A stretch of 64,000 nt of DNA from NCBI GenBank assembly GCA_021739695.1, contig JAIPBM010000002.1:170869-234868 (forward strand), read 5' to 3'. The notes beneath the pieces were generated by a model. It searched no databases and had not been told where the DNA came from. It saw only the letters and a list, made by a program, of their open reading frames with translations. Source of the DNA: Flavobacteriales bacterium (lineage in GTDB: Bacteria; Bacteroidota; Bacteroidia; UBA10329). Of the stretch, positions 33,626 to 42,525 are shown one piece after another; position 1 is the first letter of the stretch; every line of letters begins with the position of its first letter. Made by a program: the position numbers and the translations under genes.

Positions 33626-34783
33626 TTATAACGTTCCTCTAGCTTCCTGTTCTCTTTCAATACTTTCGAAAAGGGCTTTGAAGTTTCCTGCTCCGAAGCC
33701 ACGTGCGCCCATTCGTTGAATGATTTCGAAGAAAAGTGTAGGTCGGTCTTCCACTGGTTTGGTGAAAATCTGAAGCAGGTAACCTTCTTCATCCGCATCA
33801 ATCATGATACCGAGTTTAGCTAGTTCGCCAATGTCTTCCTTCATCATTTTCATGTGCACTCCCAAGCGTTCTGGAATTGCATCGTAATAAGATTGTGGCG
33901 GAGTGGAAAGGAATTCGATTCCACGGCTTCTCAAATCGGCTACCGTTTTCAGAATATCATCTGTTGCAACTGCTATGTGCTGCACGCCTGAGCTTTCATA
34001 GAAATCCAAATACTCTTCAATCTGTGATTTCTTTTTGCCTTCAGCAGGTTCGTTAATTGGGAATTTGATACGGCCGTTTCCGTTGCTCATCACCTTGCTC
34101 ATGAGCGCTGAATACTCAGTATGAATCTGCTTGTCATCGAATGATAGGAAGTTCACAAAACCCATCACGTCCTCATACCATTTCACCCACGTGTTCATCT
34201 CGCCCCAACCAACATTTCCAACCATGTGGTCGATGAACTTCAAACCCGTTGGTGCTGGATTGTAATCAGATTTCCACTCACGGTAGCCCGGAAGAAACGC
34301 GCCATTGTAGTTCTTTCGTTCCACAAACATGTGAATAGTCTCTCCATACGTGTAGACACCCGCACGAACCACTTCACCATATTCGTCCTTTTCTACTTTA
34401 GGCTCCATATAACTTTTCGCTCCGCGAGAAGTTGTTTCTTCCCAAGCTTTGTGAGCGTCATCTACCCAAAGAGCAATTACTTTCACGCCATCGCCATGCT
34501 TTTTCACATGCTCGCCAATTGGAGATTCGCTGTTCAGCGCAGTGGTCAACACCAATCGAATCTTATCCTGCTTGAGCACATACGAAGCGCGGTCTTTCAC
34601 ACCCGTTTCCAATCCAGCGTAAGCCAAACTCTGGAAACCGAAAGCGGTCTTGTAAAAATGAGCCGCTTGCTTAGCATTGCCCACATAAAACTCAACGTAA
34701 TCTGTTCCAAGAAGTGGAAGGAAATCCTGCGCTCCTTCAAAGATCTTCTCCAATCCGTACTCCACATTTTTTATCTCTGACAT
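33626..34783 (-). CDS. hppD: 4-hydroxyphenylpyruvate dioxygenase
   Basis: This 385-residue Fe(II) dioxygenase of tyrosine catabolism converts 4-hydroxyphenylpyruvate to homogentisate. Iron ligands are H186 (IDHMVGN), H269 (VQHIAVAT) and E353 (FFEIIQR). The C-terminal GARGFGAGNFKALFESIE block is diagnostic. Length is normal for bacterial enzymes. It lies downstream of hmgA, with a pentapeptide-repeat gene and a repeat-bracketed four-helix-bundle gene between them; the repeat element ends 13 nt before the start codon. Confidence 0.95.
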   Translation of the reverse strand: MSEIKNVEYGLEKIFEGAQDFLPLLGTDYVEFYVGNAKQAAHFYKTAFGFQSLAYAGLETGVKDRASYVLKQDKIRLVLTTALNSESPIGEHVKKHGDGVKVIALWVDDAHKAWEETTSRGAKSYMEPKVEKDEYGEVVRAGVYTYGETIHMFVERKNYNGAFLPGYREWKSDYNPAPTGLKFIDHMVGNVGWGEMNTWVKWYEDVMGFVNFLSFDDKQIHTEYSALMSKVMSNGNGRIKFPINEPAEGKKKSQIEEYLDFYESSGVQHIAVATDDILKTVADLRSRGIEFLSTPPQSYYDAIPERLGVHMKMMKEDIGELAKLGIMIDADEEGYLLQIFTKPVEDRPTLFFEIIQRMGARGFGAGNFKALFESIEREQEARGTL

Positions 34784-34796
34784 TTCTTTTCAATTA

Positions 34797-35290
34797 GTGC
34801 AATGAGCGAATGAGTGTAATCTGCGAATTACGACTTTCGCTGTTTGCTCGTTTGTATAATCTTATTTAAAATTTTTAGGATTGGTTGTAGTTGTTCTGTA
34901 AGCTCAGAGGTATTTGGGTAGTTTTCCGATGCTTGACACAACAACAGCCAATATTCCGTTTCGTCTGCTTCTTTAAGCGCAAGTTTAATTTTATGAATGA
35001 AATCTGCACGACTTTCAGCATTCTGCGCTTCCCTAACATTGGCCCCAATCGAAGGTCCCGACCTTAGAACCTGGTTTCCGATGGCGAATTTTCGTTGTTC
35101 CTGAAGTGTTTCTGCAAAGGCAACGATGGACACAGCAAAATCAAATGTTTTAACAACTATCGGGTTTTGAGAATATCGAACGCTACTTGAATATCGAGGC
35201 TGATTCTCCTCAGCCGTCAAATGTTCACCCGTATATTCATCCAACCAATTCATTTCATTCGCTTATTACTCTCATTGCCCGTATTCGCAC
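34797..35290 (-). mobile_element. Inverted-repeat-bracketed four-helix-bundle element (IVS-like)
   Basis: The four-helix-bundle gene is framed by imperfect inverted repeats. Left arm 34806-34828 and right arm 35257-35278 pair over 19 of about 22 positions with one bulge. An outer pair, GTGCAAT (34797-34803) and ATTCGCAC (35283-35290), extends the match. The left arm touches the stop codon and the right arm ends 3 nt before the start codon. A transcript would fold into a long stem with the gene in the loop, as in 23S rRNA intervening sequences. Mobility is inferred; no target duplication was seen. Confidence 0.55.
34828..35253 (-). CDS. Four-helix-bundle protein (23S rRNA intervening-sequence protein family)
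   Basis: This 141-residue protein has a core of about 105 residues matching the four-helix-bundle/S23 family: KTFDFAVSIVAFAE, the hallmark VLRSGPSIGANVREAQNAES, ADFIHKIKLALKEADETEYWL, then a last helix. The first ~33 residues are a polar extension not usual for the family, but no later ATG is available. Family members are encoded inside 23S rRNA intervening sequences or scattered in genomes; their role is unclear. The gene lies between tyrosine catabolism genes and is framed by inverted repeats. Confidence 0.85.
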   Translation of the reverse strand: MNWLDEYTGEHLTAEENQPRYSSSVRYSQNPIVVKTFDFAVSIVAFAETLQEQRKFAIGNQVLRSGPSIGANVREAQNAESRADFIHKIKLALKEADETEYWLLLCQASENYPNTSELTEQLQPILKILNKIIQTSKQRKS

Positions 35291-35309
35291 ATTATTCAGA
35301 TTATCCGAG

Positions 35310-35882
35310 TCACTCAATCACCAAATTGTACTTCGTCAACAATCCCCTTAATCCGTCTTGCGAAAATCGAGCTTTGGCAACTCGATTGTTCTCAAGGTTG
35401 ATGTTGTGATTCTCGGATGTTCTAAAATCGACCATTTCTAGATTTGTGTTTTCGAATACCGACCCGCTAAGGTCGCAATTCGAAAAGTCTGAACCAGAAA
35501 GATCTGCTTCGGTAAAATCAACGTCTTTCAAGGAGCAGTTCTTGAAAAGCGTTTTTGGCAATTTAAGCTGATAAAAGGTCGAGTAGTCTATTTGGCATCC
35601 CTCAAAGCGGAACTCCAAAAGGAATTTGTTACAACTTTCGAATTTGACTCCGAGCAATTTCGAATCTTTGAAAAACGCTTGCTTAAAGGATGTGTTCGCG
35701 ATTTTGGCTGAACTGAAGTTGCATGCTTCAAACTCGCATTCGGAGAATGATGTGTCCGTTAGATCAACGCCAGAAAAAGAACAGTTTTTGAATTGGCAGT
35801 TCTCAAAATCTACTCCTTTCGTAGCTTTTTGTTTGAAGTCAACTGCACGGAACAGCTCGTCACAGATCAGCGTTTTTTCCAT
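35310..35882 (-). CDS. Pentapeptide-repeat protein (Qnr-like right-handed beta-helix)
   Basis: This 190-residue protein is built almost wholly of A(D/N)LxF-type pentapeptides (for example VDLTDTSF, FKNCSLKDVDFTEADLSGSD), forming a right-handed quadrilateral beta-helix. An imperfect segment lies near residues 82-108, and a short C-terminal tail (ARFSQDGLRGLLTKY) is typical of Bacteroidota members. Qnr and MfpA relatives mimic DNA and bind gyrase; whether this one does is unknown. Its ATG shares one base with the hmgA stop, so it is translationally coupled to hmgA. Confidence 0.85.
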   Translation of the reverse strand: MEKTLICDELFRAVDFKQKATKGVDFENCQFKNCSFSGVDLTDTSFSECEFEACNFSSAKIANTSFKQAFFKDSKLLGVKFESCNKFLLEFRFEGCQIDYSTFYQLKLPKTLFKNCSLKDVDFTEADLSGSDFSNCDLSGSVFENTNLEMVDFRTSENHNINLENNRVAKARFSQDGLRGLLTKYNLVIE

Positions 35883-37039
35883 TACTCTACCCAGCTGTTC
35901 CAGTATTTTCCGTCATCAATTTTCAAGGCCTCTTCGGTTACCATCAGCGGCTTGAAAGTATCGACCATTACGGCCAACTCGTCTGTTTCCTTTTTGCCAA
36001 TGCTTCGCTCCATTGCACCAGGATGCGGACCATGCGGAATTCCTGCCGGATGGACTGAAATGTGTCCGGGACCAATGTCGTTTCGGCTCATGAAGTCACC
36101 ATCAACGTAATAAAGGACTTCATCGCTATCGATGTTACTATGATTATATGGCGCTGGAATTGCTTCTGGGTGATAATCGTACAATCTTGGCACGAACGAG
36201 CACACTACGAATGCATCGGTTTCAAAGGTCTGATGAACCGGTGGCGGCTGATGCACGCGTCCAGTTATCGGTTCAAAATCGTGGATGCTGAAGGCATACG
36301 GATAATTGTAACCATCCCATCCAACCACATCGAAAGGATGCGTGGCATACACCATTTCGTGCATCATTCCTTGTTTTTTCACCTTCATAAGAAAGTCGCC
36401 TTTCTCATCATGTGTTTCCAAATCGGAAGGCCTGCGGATGTCACGCTCGCAGAAAGGAGAATGTTCAAGCAACTGCCCAAACCAATTCCTGTATCGTTTT
36501 GGCGTGTACATCGGTCGGTGGCTTTCCACAATGAATAGTCGATTATCTTCCGAATCGAACTCAATCTGGTAAATCATTCCACGCGGAATGAGCAGGTAAT
36601 CGCCATAAGAAAACGTGAGATTTCCGACCAACGTGCGCAGCGTTCCTGATCCTTTATGGATGAAGATCATCTCATCCGCATCGGCATTCTTATAGAAGTA
36701 TTCAGTCAGGCTCTTTCGCGGAGCGGCCAATACAATCGTGCAATCTGAATTGGTGAGAATCGCCTTACGACTGTCTAGATAATCATCTTCAGGAGTGGTT
36801 TTGAAACCATGCAAACGCAATGAGCGCATGTTGTGCTCTAAGGCAATTTTCGGTTTTACCGAATACGGTTTCTTAATGCTTTTTACTTGAGTTGGCCGAT
36901 GAAGGTGGTAGAGCAAGCTCGACATACCATCAAAGCCAACAGTTCCGAATAACTGTTCGTACTGATGCTCACCATTGTCGTTTTTGAACACGGTGTGCCG
37001 CTTGTGCGGTACCTTTCCTAATTGATGATAGATTGGCAT
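35882..37039 (-). CDS. hmgA: Homogentisate 1,2-dioxygenase
   Basis: This 385-residue protein opens the aromatic ring of homogentisate to give maleylacetoacetate, the step after HppD. Iron ligands are H300 (APYNHSN), E307 (SDEVLYY) and H336 (GIPHGPHPGA). It is the first gene of a long minus-strand run reaching 30086. It is somewhat shorter than the human enzyme but normal for Bacteroidota. Genes for the following isomerase and fumarylacetoacetase are not in the window. Confidence 0.92.
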   Translation of the reverse strand: MPIYHQLGKVPHKRHTVFKNDNGEHQYEQLFGTVGFDGMSSLLYHLHRPTQVKSIKKPYSVKPKIALEHNMRSLRLHGFKTTPEDDYLDSRKAILTNSDCTIVLAAPRKSLTEYFYKNADADEMIFIHKGSGTLRTLVGNLTFSYGDYLLIPRGMIYQIEFDSEDNRLFIVESHRPMYTPKRYRNWFGQLLEHSPFCERDIRRPSDLETHDEKGDFLMKVKKQGMMHEMVYATHPFDVVGWDGYNYPYAFSIHDFEPITGRVHQPPPVHQTFETDAFVVCSFVPRLYDYHPEAIPAPYNHSNIDSDEVLYYVDGDFMSRNDIGPGHISVHPAGIPHGPHPGAMERSIGKKETDELAVMVDTFKPLMVTEEALKIDDGKYWNSWVE

Positions 37040-37059
37040 TTGGCGCGCTTAATATGCTT

Positions 37060-37067
37060 CAAAACTA
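37060..37067 (-). promoter_or_regulatory. Possible -7 element of the hmgA operon (TAGTTTTG)
   Basis: TAGTTTTG on the minus strand fits TAnnTTTG and lies 20 nt before the hmgA start. An ATTTC sequence 21 nt upstream is a weak match to the -33 TTTG. Confidence 0.4.
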
Positions 37068-37130
37068 AGCATTCGGAGGCGGTGCTTGAAATGACCGTTG
37101 TCAGCCGTGCGTTGATGTAAAAATCGCTAC

Positions 37131-39740
37131 CTAAAGTTTGCCTCCGAGAACGGTGCTCAACTTATAGGTGTTCGAATTTCCGCTGGTGCTGAAGGCTTCA
37201 AAAAGAATGACGTACATCCCGATTCTAGCCTTTTCGCCTTTGTCCGTGGTGCCATCCCACGTGAACGTACCAGAAGTTGCCAGCAGCTCGTTGGAAGCTA
37301 ACTTACGAGTAGGTCGACCGTTTGAATCATAGATATGGATAGTTCCAACAAAACCCGGAGAGGTAAAACTATAGTTGATATTCAGCACATCATTGTAACC
37401 ATCATTATCGGGCGAAAAGATCTCGGGATCCATGCTTACTTCACCATCAGCTCCAGATGTTGGATAGTATTGAGAATTTTCAAGCCCGGGAGTACCGAAG
37501 CCCACTGTTTGTGCTGCCGAATGCCAATTTCCCATATCGTTCACTGGCCGATTCACATCCAAGCGTTCTAACGAAACGCCATCAACCGAACTGAGTAACG
37601 GAAAGTGCATTTCTTCGGTGTAAGAGAATGACTCTGATACAATCGAATCGATGTTCAACAGATAAACTGTTCCAGAATCGTTGTTGTACGAAGGCATGTC
37701 TGCCTCAATAAAATTGTTGAGCCCGTGCTGAATGTAATTTGTCATCACATCCGTGGTGTCTTCCGTTATTAAGACAAATCCACCGGGCTCCACAGCGTAG
37801 TTTTCCTGCGTGATTATTCGATGACCGCTAATGCCGTCTTCCGTATCAAAACTGGCCAAAAGCCAACCTCTCAGGTTTAATGGCCGATCTGTTACGTTAA
37901 CTATTTCAACATAGTCAGAACCGCCAGTGTAAGGGTTGAAAAGCACTTCATTGATCACAAAATCGCCAGAATTGGCGTTGTACGGAAGCAAGAAGGTTTC
38001 TACTGAATCGGCTTCTTGAATATTCCCCTCGCAATCGGCAATGCCAGAAACCGTCAGCGTATAAACAACACCGGTATCTATTGGAGCGGAAAGTGTGACA
38101 AGAATGGCGCTGTTGCTAGGCGCGATGGCCGAACCAGCGGTTACGTTAATGCTTGGCTCAATGTGGATGTTAGCTGCTGAAATGCCCCCAGAATTTAAGG
38201 CTTCGTTGAAGTTCAATTGCAGGCTTTGAGCCCCAAGAATTCCGATGCTTAGCAACGATGGACCAACGGTATCCGGTGTGTCATCGAAAACAGAGTTTTG
38301 TGTGGCTGGCGTTCCTCCAAGAGGATGCTCGGAACCGCTCCAGTTGCTTGGATTACTGCAAGCGGCAAACGGGTTTATTTGTTCGAGAGAATAACCACCA
38401 TCTTCCTTGTTTGGGTCGCGATACCAGCTGAGGTCATATTGAATCTGATCAATTGTTATCTCATTGGCATCTTGCAAAATGATGTCATCGCCAGTGTTGT
38501 TCAATGAAGGGAAAGACGTGACCAGCACTACATTCGGATAAAATGCAAACAGTGGAGCGCTTGCACTAGCGACAAGCAGGGCATAATCGCCTGGTCCAAT
38601 AATGTGCGGGCCGACTGTTCCAAACCCTGTTGCATCTCCCAGTTTCCATCCTGCAAGGTCGATGTAATTGCTGCTCGCGTTAAAAAGCTCTACATATTCG
38701 GCATCTGCCAAACCAACAAATGGCGTTGGATCGCACATGAATTCATTGATCACTACATCCCTAAAACCCGCGGGGGAAGGAATTACATACACAAACGATT
38801 CTGTTATGGTGATAATGGTGTTTCCTGAAAGATCCTGAATGTTCGAAACGGTGAGGCCATAAGTGGTTCCGTTTGTAAAACTTGAACCAAACGTCAGATG
38901 CACTATCGCAGAATTGACACCATCCATAACTGCGCTAGTAGGAGACCCCAGCCCACCATCTGCTAAATAGTTAGCGGAGTTTTGGGCTGAGCTAACATTT
39001 ATAGGCTCGCTGAACAGTATATCAATTTCAGAGGCAGAAAGGACGGATAAGGAAGTAATGGTCGGAGCTTCGCTATCAATGAATGGAGTTCCGGTAACGT
39101 TGAAATCATCGAAGTAGAATTTATCTGATCGAGTGCTTGTGTATTTGCAATAAACACCAGCATATAAGCTTTGAAAATAGGTTGTGTCGTTGGCCGTTCC
39201 CAAAGAAACGAATGAAGTTCCACCTGAGGTGTCCACGAATAATTCCCAGTCAGAATTAGCGTTGCGCGTAACCTTGATTCTAGAATTTACTGGATCGGTA
39301 TTTACCAAGCCATCCGTGGAAGTGATGAGCTGAATGGTTGAAGATCCATCTTGCCGATATAGACTTATCCTGTCTTCTGTTTCGCCACCAATTCGAACGA
39401 AATATCCATTCAGGTTGCCTCGGAGATTTGCGTTATTCGAAACAAGATAAACTCGCGCCAAGTTGCTCGAAGAAGGATTGAATTCTAAGCCCACCGAAAA
39501 CTCCCAAGAAGCATCGTCAATTGCCTGACTAGCAACAGATAAATATGATGTGTCGGATTGAACCGGAGCATTCAGATGAAGCTTTTGATTACCGTCAACC
39601 TCAAAATTAGTGGTCTCTCCTCCCCAGGTTGGATTTGCTGTAAAATCCCCGTCAGAAAAATCATCCGAAAACTGCCCAAAGCTCCAAGAGGGAATCAATA
39701 CAAGCAGACAACCAAAAAAACGGCACAAATGAGCAGACAT
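37131..39740 (-). CDS. Secreted lamin-tail-domain protein with gliding-motility-type C-terminal domain
   Basis: This 869-residue protein starts at ATG 39740 with a signal peptide (ending FGQ). Order of domains: an N-terminal jelly-roll-like region (about 25-215), an Ig-like SwmB-type segment (DSEAPTITSLSV... about 218-320), a first lamin-tail domain (VINEFMCDPTP, about 325-465), a second Ig-like segment, a second lamin-tail domain (FVINEVLFNPYTGGSDYVEI, about 590-740) and a FlgD-like C-terminal module starting EIFSPDNDGYNDVL. Such proteins are usually exported by T9SS. Substrate or partner is unknown. Confidence 0.8.
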   Translation of the reverse strand: MSAHLCRFFGCLLVLIPSWSFGQFSDDFSDGDFTANPTWGGETTNFEVDGNQKLHLNAPVQSDTSYLSVASQAIDDASWEFSVGLEFNPSSSNLARVYLVSNNANLRGNLNGYFVRIGGETEDRISLYRQDGSSTIQLITSTDGLVNTDPVNSRIKVTRNANSDWELFVDTSGGTSFVSLGTANDTTYFQSLYAGVYCKYTSTRSDKFYFDDFNVTGTPFIDSEAPTITSLSVLSASEIDILFSEPINVSSAQNSANYLADGGLGSPTSAVMDGVNSAIVHLTFGSSFTNGTTYGLTVSNIQDLSGNTIITITESFVYVIPSPAGFRDVVINEFMCDPTPFVGLADAEYVELFNASSNYIDLAGWKLGDATGFGTVGPHIIGPGDYALLVASASAPLFAFYPNVVLVTSFPSLNNTGDDIILQDANEITIDQIQYDLSWYRDPNKEDGGYSLEQINPFAACSNPSNWSGSEHPLGGTPATQNSVFDDTPDTVGPSLLSIGILGAQSLQLNFNEALNSGGISAANIHIEPSINVTAGSAIAPSNSAILVTLSAPIDTGVVYTLTVSGIADCEGNIQEADSVETFLLPYNANSGDFVINEVLFNPYTGGSDYVEIVNVTDRPLNLRGWLLASFDTEDGISGHRIITQENYAVEPGGFVLITEDTTDVMTNYIQHGLNNFIEADMPSYNNDSGTVYLLNIDSIVSESFSYTEEMHFPLLSSVDGVSLERLDVNRPVNDMGNWHSAAQTVGFGTPGLENSQYYPTSGADGEVSMDPEIFSPDNDGYNDVLNINYSFTSPGFVGTIHIYDSNGRPTRKLASNELLATSGTFTWDGTTDKGEKARIGMYVILFEAFSTSGNSNTYKLSTVLGGKL

Positions 39741-39780
39741 GGACGACAATTTCACCCGAAGGCAAGGAGGGTAAATATAG

Positions 39781-39788
39781 TACTTTTG
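39781..39788 (+). promoter_or_regulatory. Possible -7 element of asd (TACTTTTG)
   Basis: TACTTTTG fits TAnnTTTG and lies 35 nt before the asd start codon. A matching -33 was not evident. Confidence 0.35.
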
Positions 39789-39823
39789 GTTCCCGATCAA
39801 GTTTAACCTTTTGTTAGATAATC

Positions 39824-40813
39824 ATGAGAATTGCCGTTGTTGGAGCAACAGGTCTTGTTGGCCGAGAAATGCTGACCGTTTTAGAAGAAAGAAATGTGAA
39901 CGTAACGGAGCTTTTGCCTGTTGCATCTGAAAGTTCTATTGGCAAAACAGTCCTTTTTAAAGGCAAGCAAGTAAAGGTGATCGGAATTCGACAAGCAATT
40001 TCACTTAGGCCTGATTTTGCTCTTTTTTCAGCAGGAGGTAGCACTTCCTTGGAGTGGGCTCCAAAATTCGCGGAGGCAGGCACTACCGTCATCGACAACT
40101 CGTCTGCTTGGAGAATGGACCCGAATGTACCGCTGGTTGTTCCTGAAGTTAATTTGGCATCTATTGAGTCGGGCTCCAAGATCATTGCTAATCCCAATTG
40201 TTCTACCATACAATTAGTGGTGGCATTGGCGCCCTTGCATCACGCCTTCGGTTTGAAGAGAGTTGTGATAAGCACCTATCAATCAGTCAGCGGAACAGGA
40301 AAAGCTGCGGTCCAGCAGTTAGAAGAAGAGGAAAGTGGGTTAGAAGCTTCTGCGCCTGCTTACAATTACCCGATTCATCGGAACTGCATTCCACACTGCG
40401 ATGTTTTTTTGGAGAACGGTTACACCAAAGAGGAAATGAAATTGGTGCATGAATCGCGCAAGATCTTAGGTCTTCCCGATTTGCGGGTAACGGCTACTGC
40501 CGTTCGTGTTCCAGTAAATGGTGGTCATTCGGAATCCGTTAACGTGACCTTTGAAAAACCAGCAAGCGTTGCTGAAATACGCGAAATATTATCTCAAGCT
40601 GATGGTGTTGTTCTTCAAGACAACCCCGCAACAAACACTTATCCAATGCCCATCAAGGCTCACCAAAAAGATGAGGTGTTTGTAGGAAGAATCCGAAAAG
40701 ATGAAAGTGAGGATAACGCATTCAATCTTTGGATCGTTGCTGACAACCTTAGAAAGGGTGCCGCCACGAATGCGGTTCAAATTCTGGAAAAACTATCCGA
40801 AAGATCCAAATAA
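39824..40813 (+). CDS. asd: Aspartate-semialdehyde dehydrogenase
   Basis: This 329-residue protein reduces aspartyl phosphate to aspartate semialdehyde, the branch point for lysine/diaminopimelate, threonine and methionine. It has the NADP loop VGATGLVG (6-13), the catalytic cysteine C126 (NPNCSTIQ) and catalytic H235 (VNGGHSESV). The length fits the bacterial Asd type without the long insertion of fungal forms. It is followed after 4 nt by a secreted protein gene. Confidence 0.95.
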   Translation: MRIAVVGATGLVGREMLTVLEERNVNVTELLPVASESSIGKTVLFKGKQVKVIGIRQAISLRPDFALFSAGGSTSLEWAPKFAEAGTTVIDNSSAWRMDPNVPLVVPEVNLASIESGSKIIANPNCSTIQLVVALAPLHHAFGLKRVVISTYQSVSGTGKAAVQQLEEEESGLEASAPAYNYPIHRNCIPHCDVFLENGYTKEEMKLVHESRKILGLPDLRVTATAVRVPVNGGHSESVNVTFEKPASVAEIREILSQADGVVLQDNPATNTYPMPIKAHQKDEVFVGRIRKDESEDNAFNLWIVADNLRKGAATNAVQILEKLSERSK

Positions 40814-40817
40814 TGTG

Positions 40818-42446
40818 ATGAAGCGACTGGTCGCTATAATATTGGTCATTGTAAGTTTAAGCGCATCTGCGCAAGCACCTTTTTGGTATCCAGATAATTT
40901 GCATTGGTCAAATGAAGCTGAAATAGGAATGTATCCGTGCATGGATACAATGAAGGTCTTCGGCTTCAAATACATCGCTGATATTGGTTTGATCCTCCCT
41001 TCTTGGAGACCTGTTGCTAATCACGATTCGGTGACTGTTCTCGAGGGACAGATCATGCCGATTGATGGTCATGAAGCGTATAAGTTTGGAGTACCCCATG
41101 TCAGTTTTGAAGACCTTCCTCTTTTTCATTATACACATGACTTTTCGTTCAATGTTTTTCCTGACAGAGACTATCGAAATGTGCTTTCACGCTACATTCA
41201 ACTATCTAAGGATGATGATGGAAACGAAATCAGAGACACCATTGTCCGCGATTGGGTTCATTGCGAATGGGAGAGTGGGTTAGCAGCAGGAAACAGAGGA
41301 AATAAATACGCGGATGTTTGTCGAGCAGGTGGAAGTGCGGGTTTTTCTACGGCTGGTCATGAGCGCTATGACATTATTTGGAATTGGCCAACTGCTGGAG
41401 ATTGGGTTCATGTCGAAGGGCTTTGGATTTGGGACCGAGGACATCCACCAGCGAAAACTGAAATCCATCCGATGCGTTTCATGGCCACTAGGAGGAACCT
41501 ACCAGATAAAATCCTTTCGGAAAAAGGAGACAGTGTATTTGCTACCCGAGTTGACCTTTATGCCAGCGGTGATGGAAGCGCATTTTACAATAACCAAGAC
41601 ACGAATACTTGGACTCGCTCGGTAAAAATGAGTTCGAAAGACTATATTTTCCTTGTGAAACATACGCTGCCAAGACCATCATCGAACGCAGTAATGAAAT
41701 GGCAGCTGATGACCCAAAAAGGGAATACGTTCAGCGAGGAAATACATATCAAATTGATTCTAAAGGGGGATACAGGCTTTGCTCAGGTCAGTATACCTTG
41801 GAAATCAAATGGAGTCAGTGACACTGCCGTTCTCGGCCAAACGCTTTTTCTGTATTGGGATGAAGGAAACGGGGTTCCTGAAACCTACCGCATTCATTCG
41901 TACAAAGTGAATCTTGAAAAGCTTAAGATCAGGCGACTATCGGAGATTTTCTTCCTCACTCCAGCGGAACTTAGAATGTTTGCTGACGTTGGTGGACAGT
42001 ATATATTTCTGAATGAGCATGTTAGTGAAGCAAAAGACATCCTCCGAAAGGGGATTGGAAGGACAATTAAAAAGAATTGGAAAATTAATAAATCATTCAT
42101 GGTGCATGTTCCCGAAGACCGCCAGTTTAGAGTGTACGTTGGAGGTTGGGAGGCAGATGGTACAGATAAGGTTTTAGGACATATTGTAGATCAAAACGCC
42201 CCGTGTTCTTCGGCACTTAAGAATCGAATCAATGACCTCATGTTAGACCCGACTCCTGTTGGATATGGCGGCTGTGAGGATGATAACATGGGAGAGTCCA
42301 TTGTTTTTCACTCGCCTTTATCTCTGCAGCAAAAGGAACATTTTATGTCATCTGGAGACGGCAATCCATACAAGGAAAACTGCCCTTTAGGACATCGAAC
42401 ACCTGTTGATTTTCACAGGTTGGAATATTCAATTACTGAGAAATAG
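40818..42446 (+). CDS. Secreted protein of unknown function with HCE and GHP-x4-EIHP motifs
   Basis: This 542-residue protein starts at ATG 40818, 4 nt after asd, with a signal peptide (residues 1-19, ending ASAQ). I do not recognise the family. The N-terminal half is rich in Trp, His and Asp; HCE is at 148-150 and DRGHPPAKTEIHP at 206-218. The C-terminal part has GYGGCEDDNMGE. The motif pair resembles that in the protein at 23248, so both may share a fold and a His/Glu metal site. No T9SS sorting domain is visible. Confidence 0.7.
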   Translation: MKRLVAIILVIVSLSASAQAPFWYPDNLHWSNEAEIGMYPCMDTMKVFGFKYIADIGLILPSWRPVANHDSVTVLEGQIMPIDGHEAYKFGVPHVSFEDLPLFHYTHDFSFNVFPDRDYRNVLSRYIQLSKDDDGNEIRDTIVRDWVHCEWESGLAAGNRGNKYADVCRAGGSAGFSTAGHERYDIIWNWPTAGDWVHVEGLWIWDRGHPPAKTEIHPMRFMATRRNLPDKILSEKGDSVFATRVDLYASGDGSAFYNNQDTNTWTRSVKMSSKDYIFLVKHTLPRPSSNAVMKWQLMTQKGNTFSEEIHIKLILKGDTGFAQVSIPWKSNGVSDTAVLGQTLFLYWDEGNGVPETYRIHSYKVNLEKLKIRRLSEIFFLTPAELRMFADVGGQYIFLNEHVSEAKDILRKGIGRTIKKNWKINKSFMVHVPEDRQFRVYVGGWEADGTDKVLGHIVDQNAPCSSALKNRINDLMLDPTPVGYGGCEDDNMGESIVFHSPLSLQQKEHFMSSGDGNPYKENCPLGHRTPVDFHRLEYSITEK

Positions 42447-42525
42447 CAATTGTCTCATTCCGTTGTGCTTATGTTGTCTTCTGGATTTATTTTTAACTTA
42501 GCACCTCTTTGAATAAAATTTAGCC

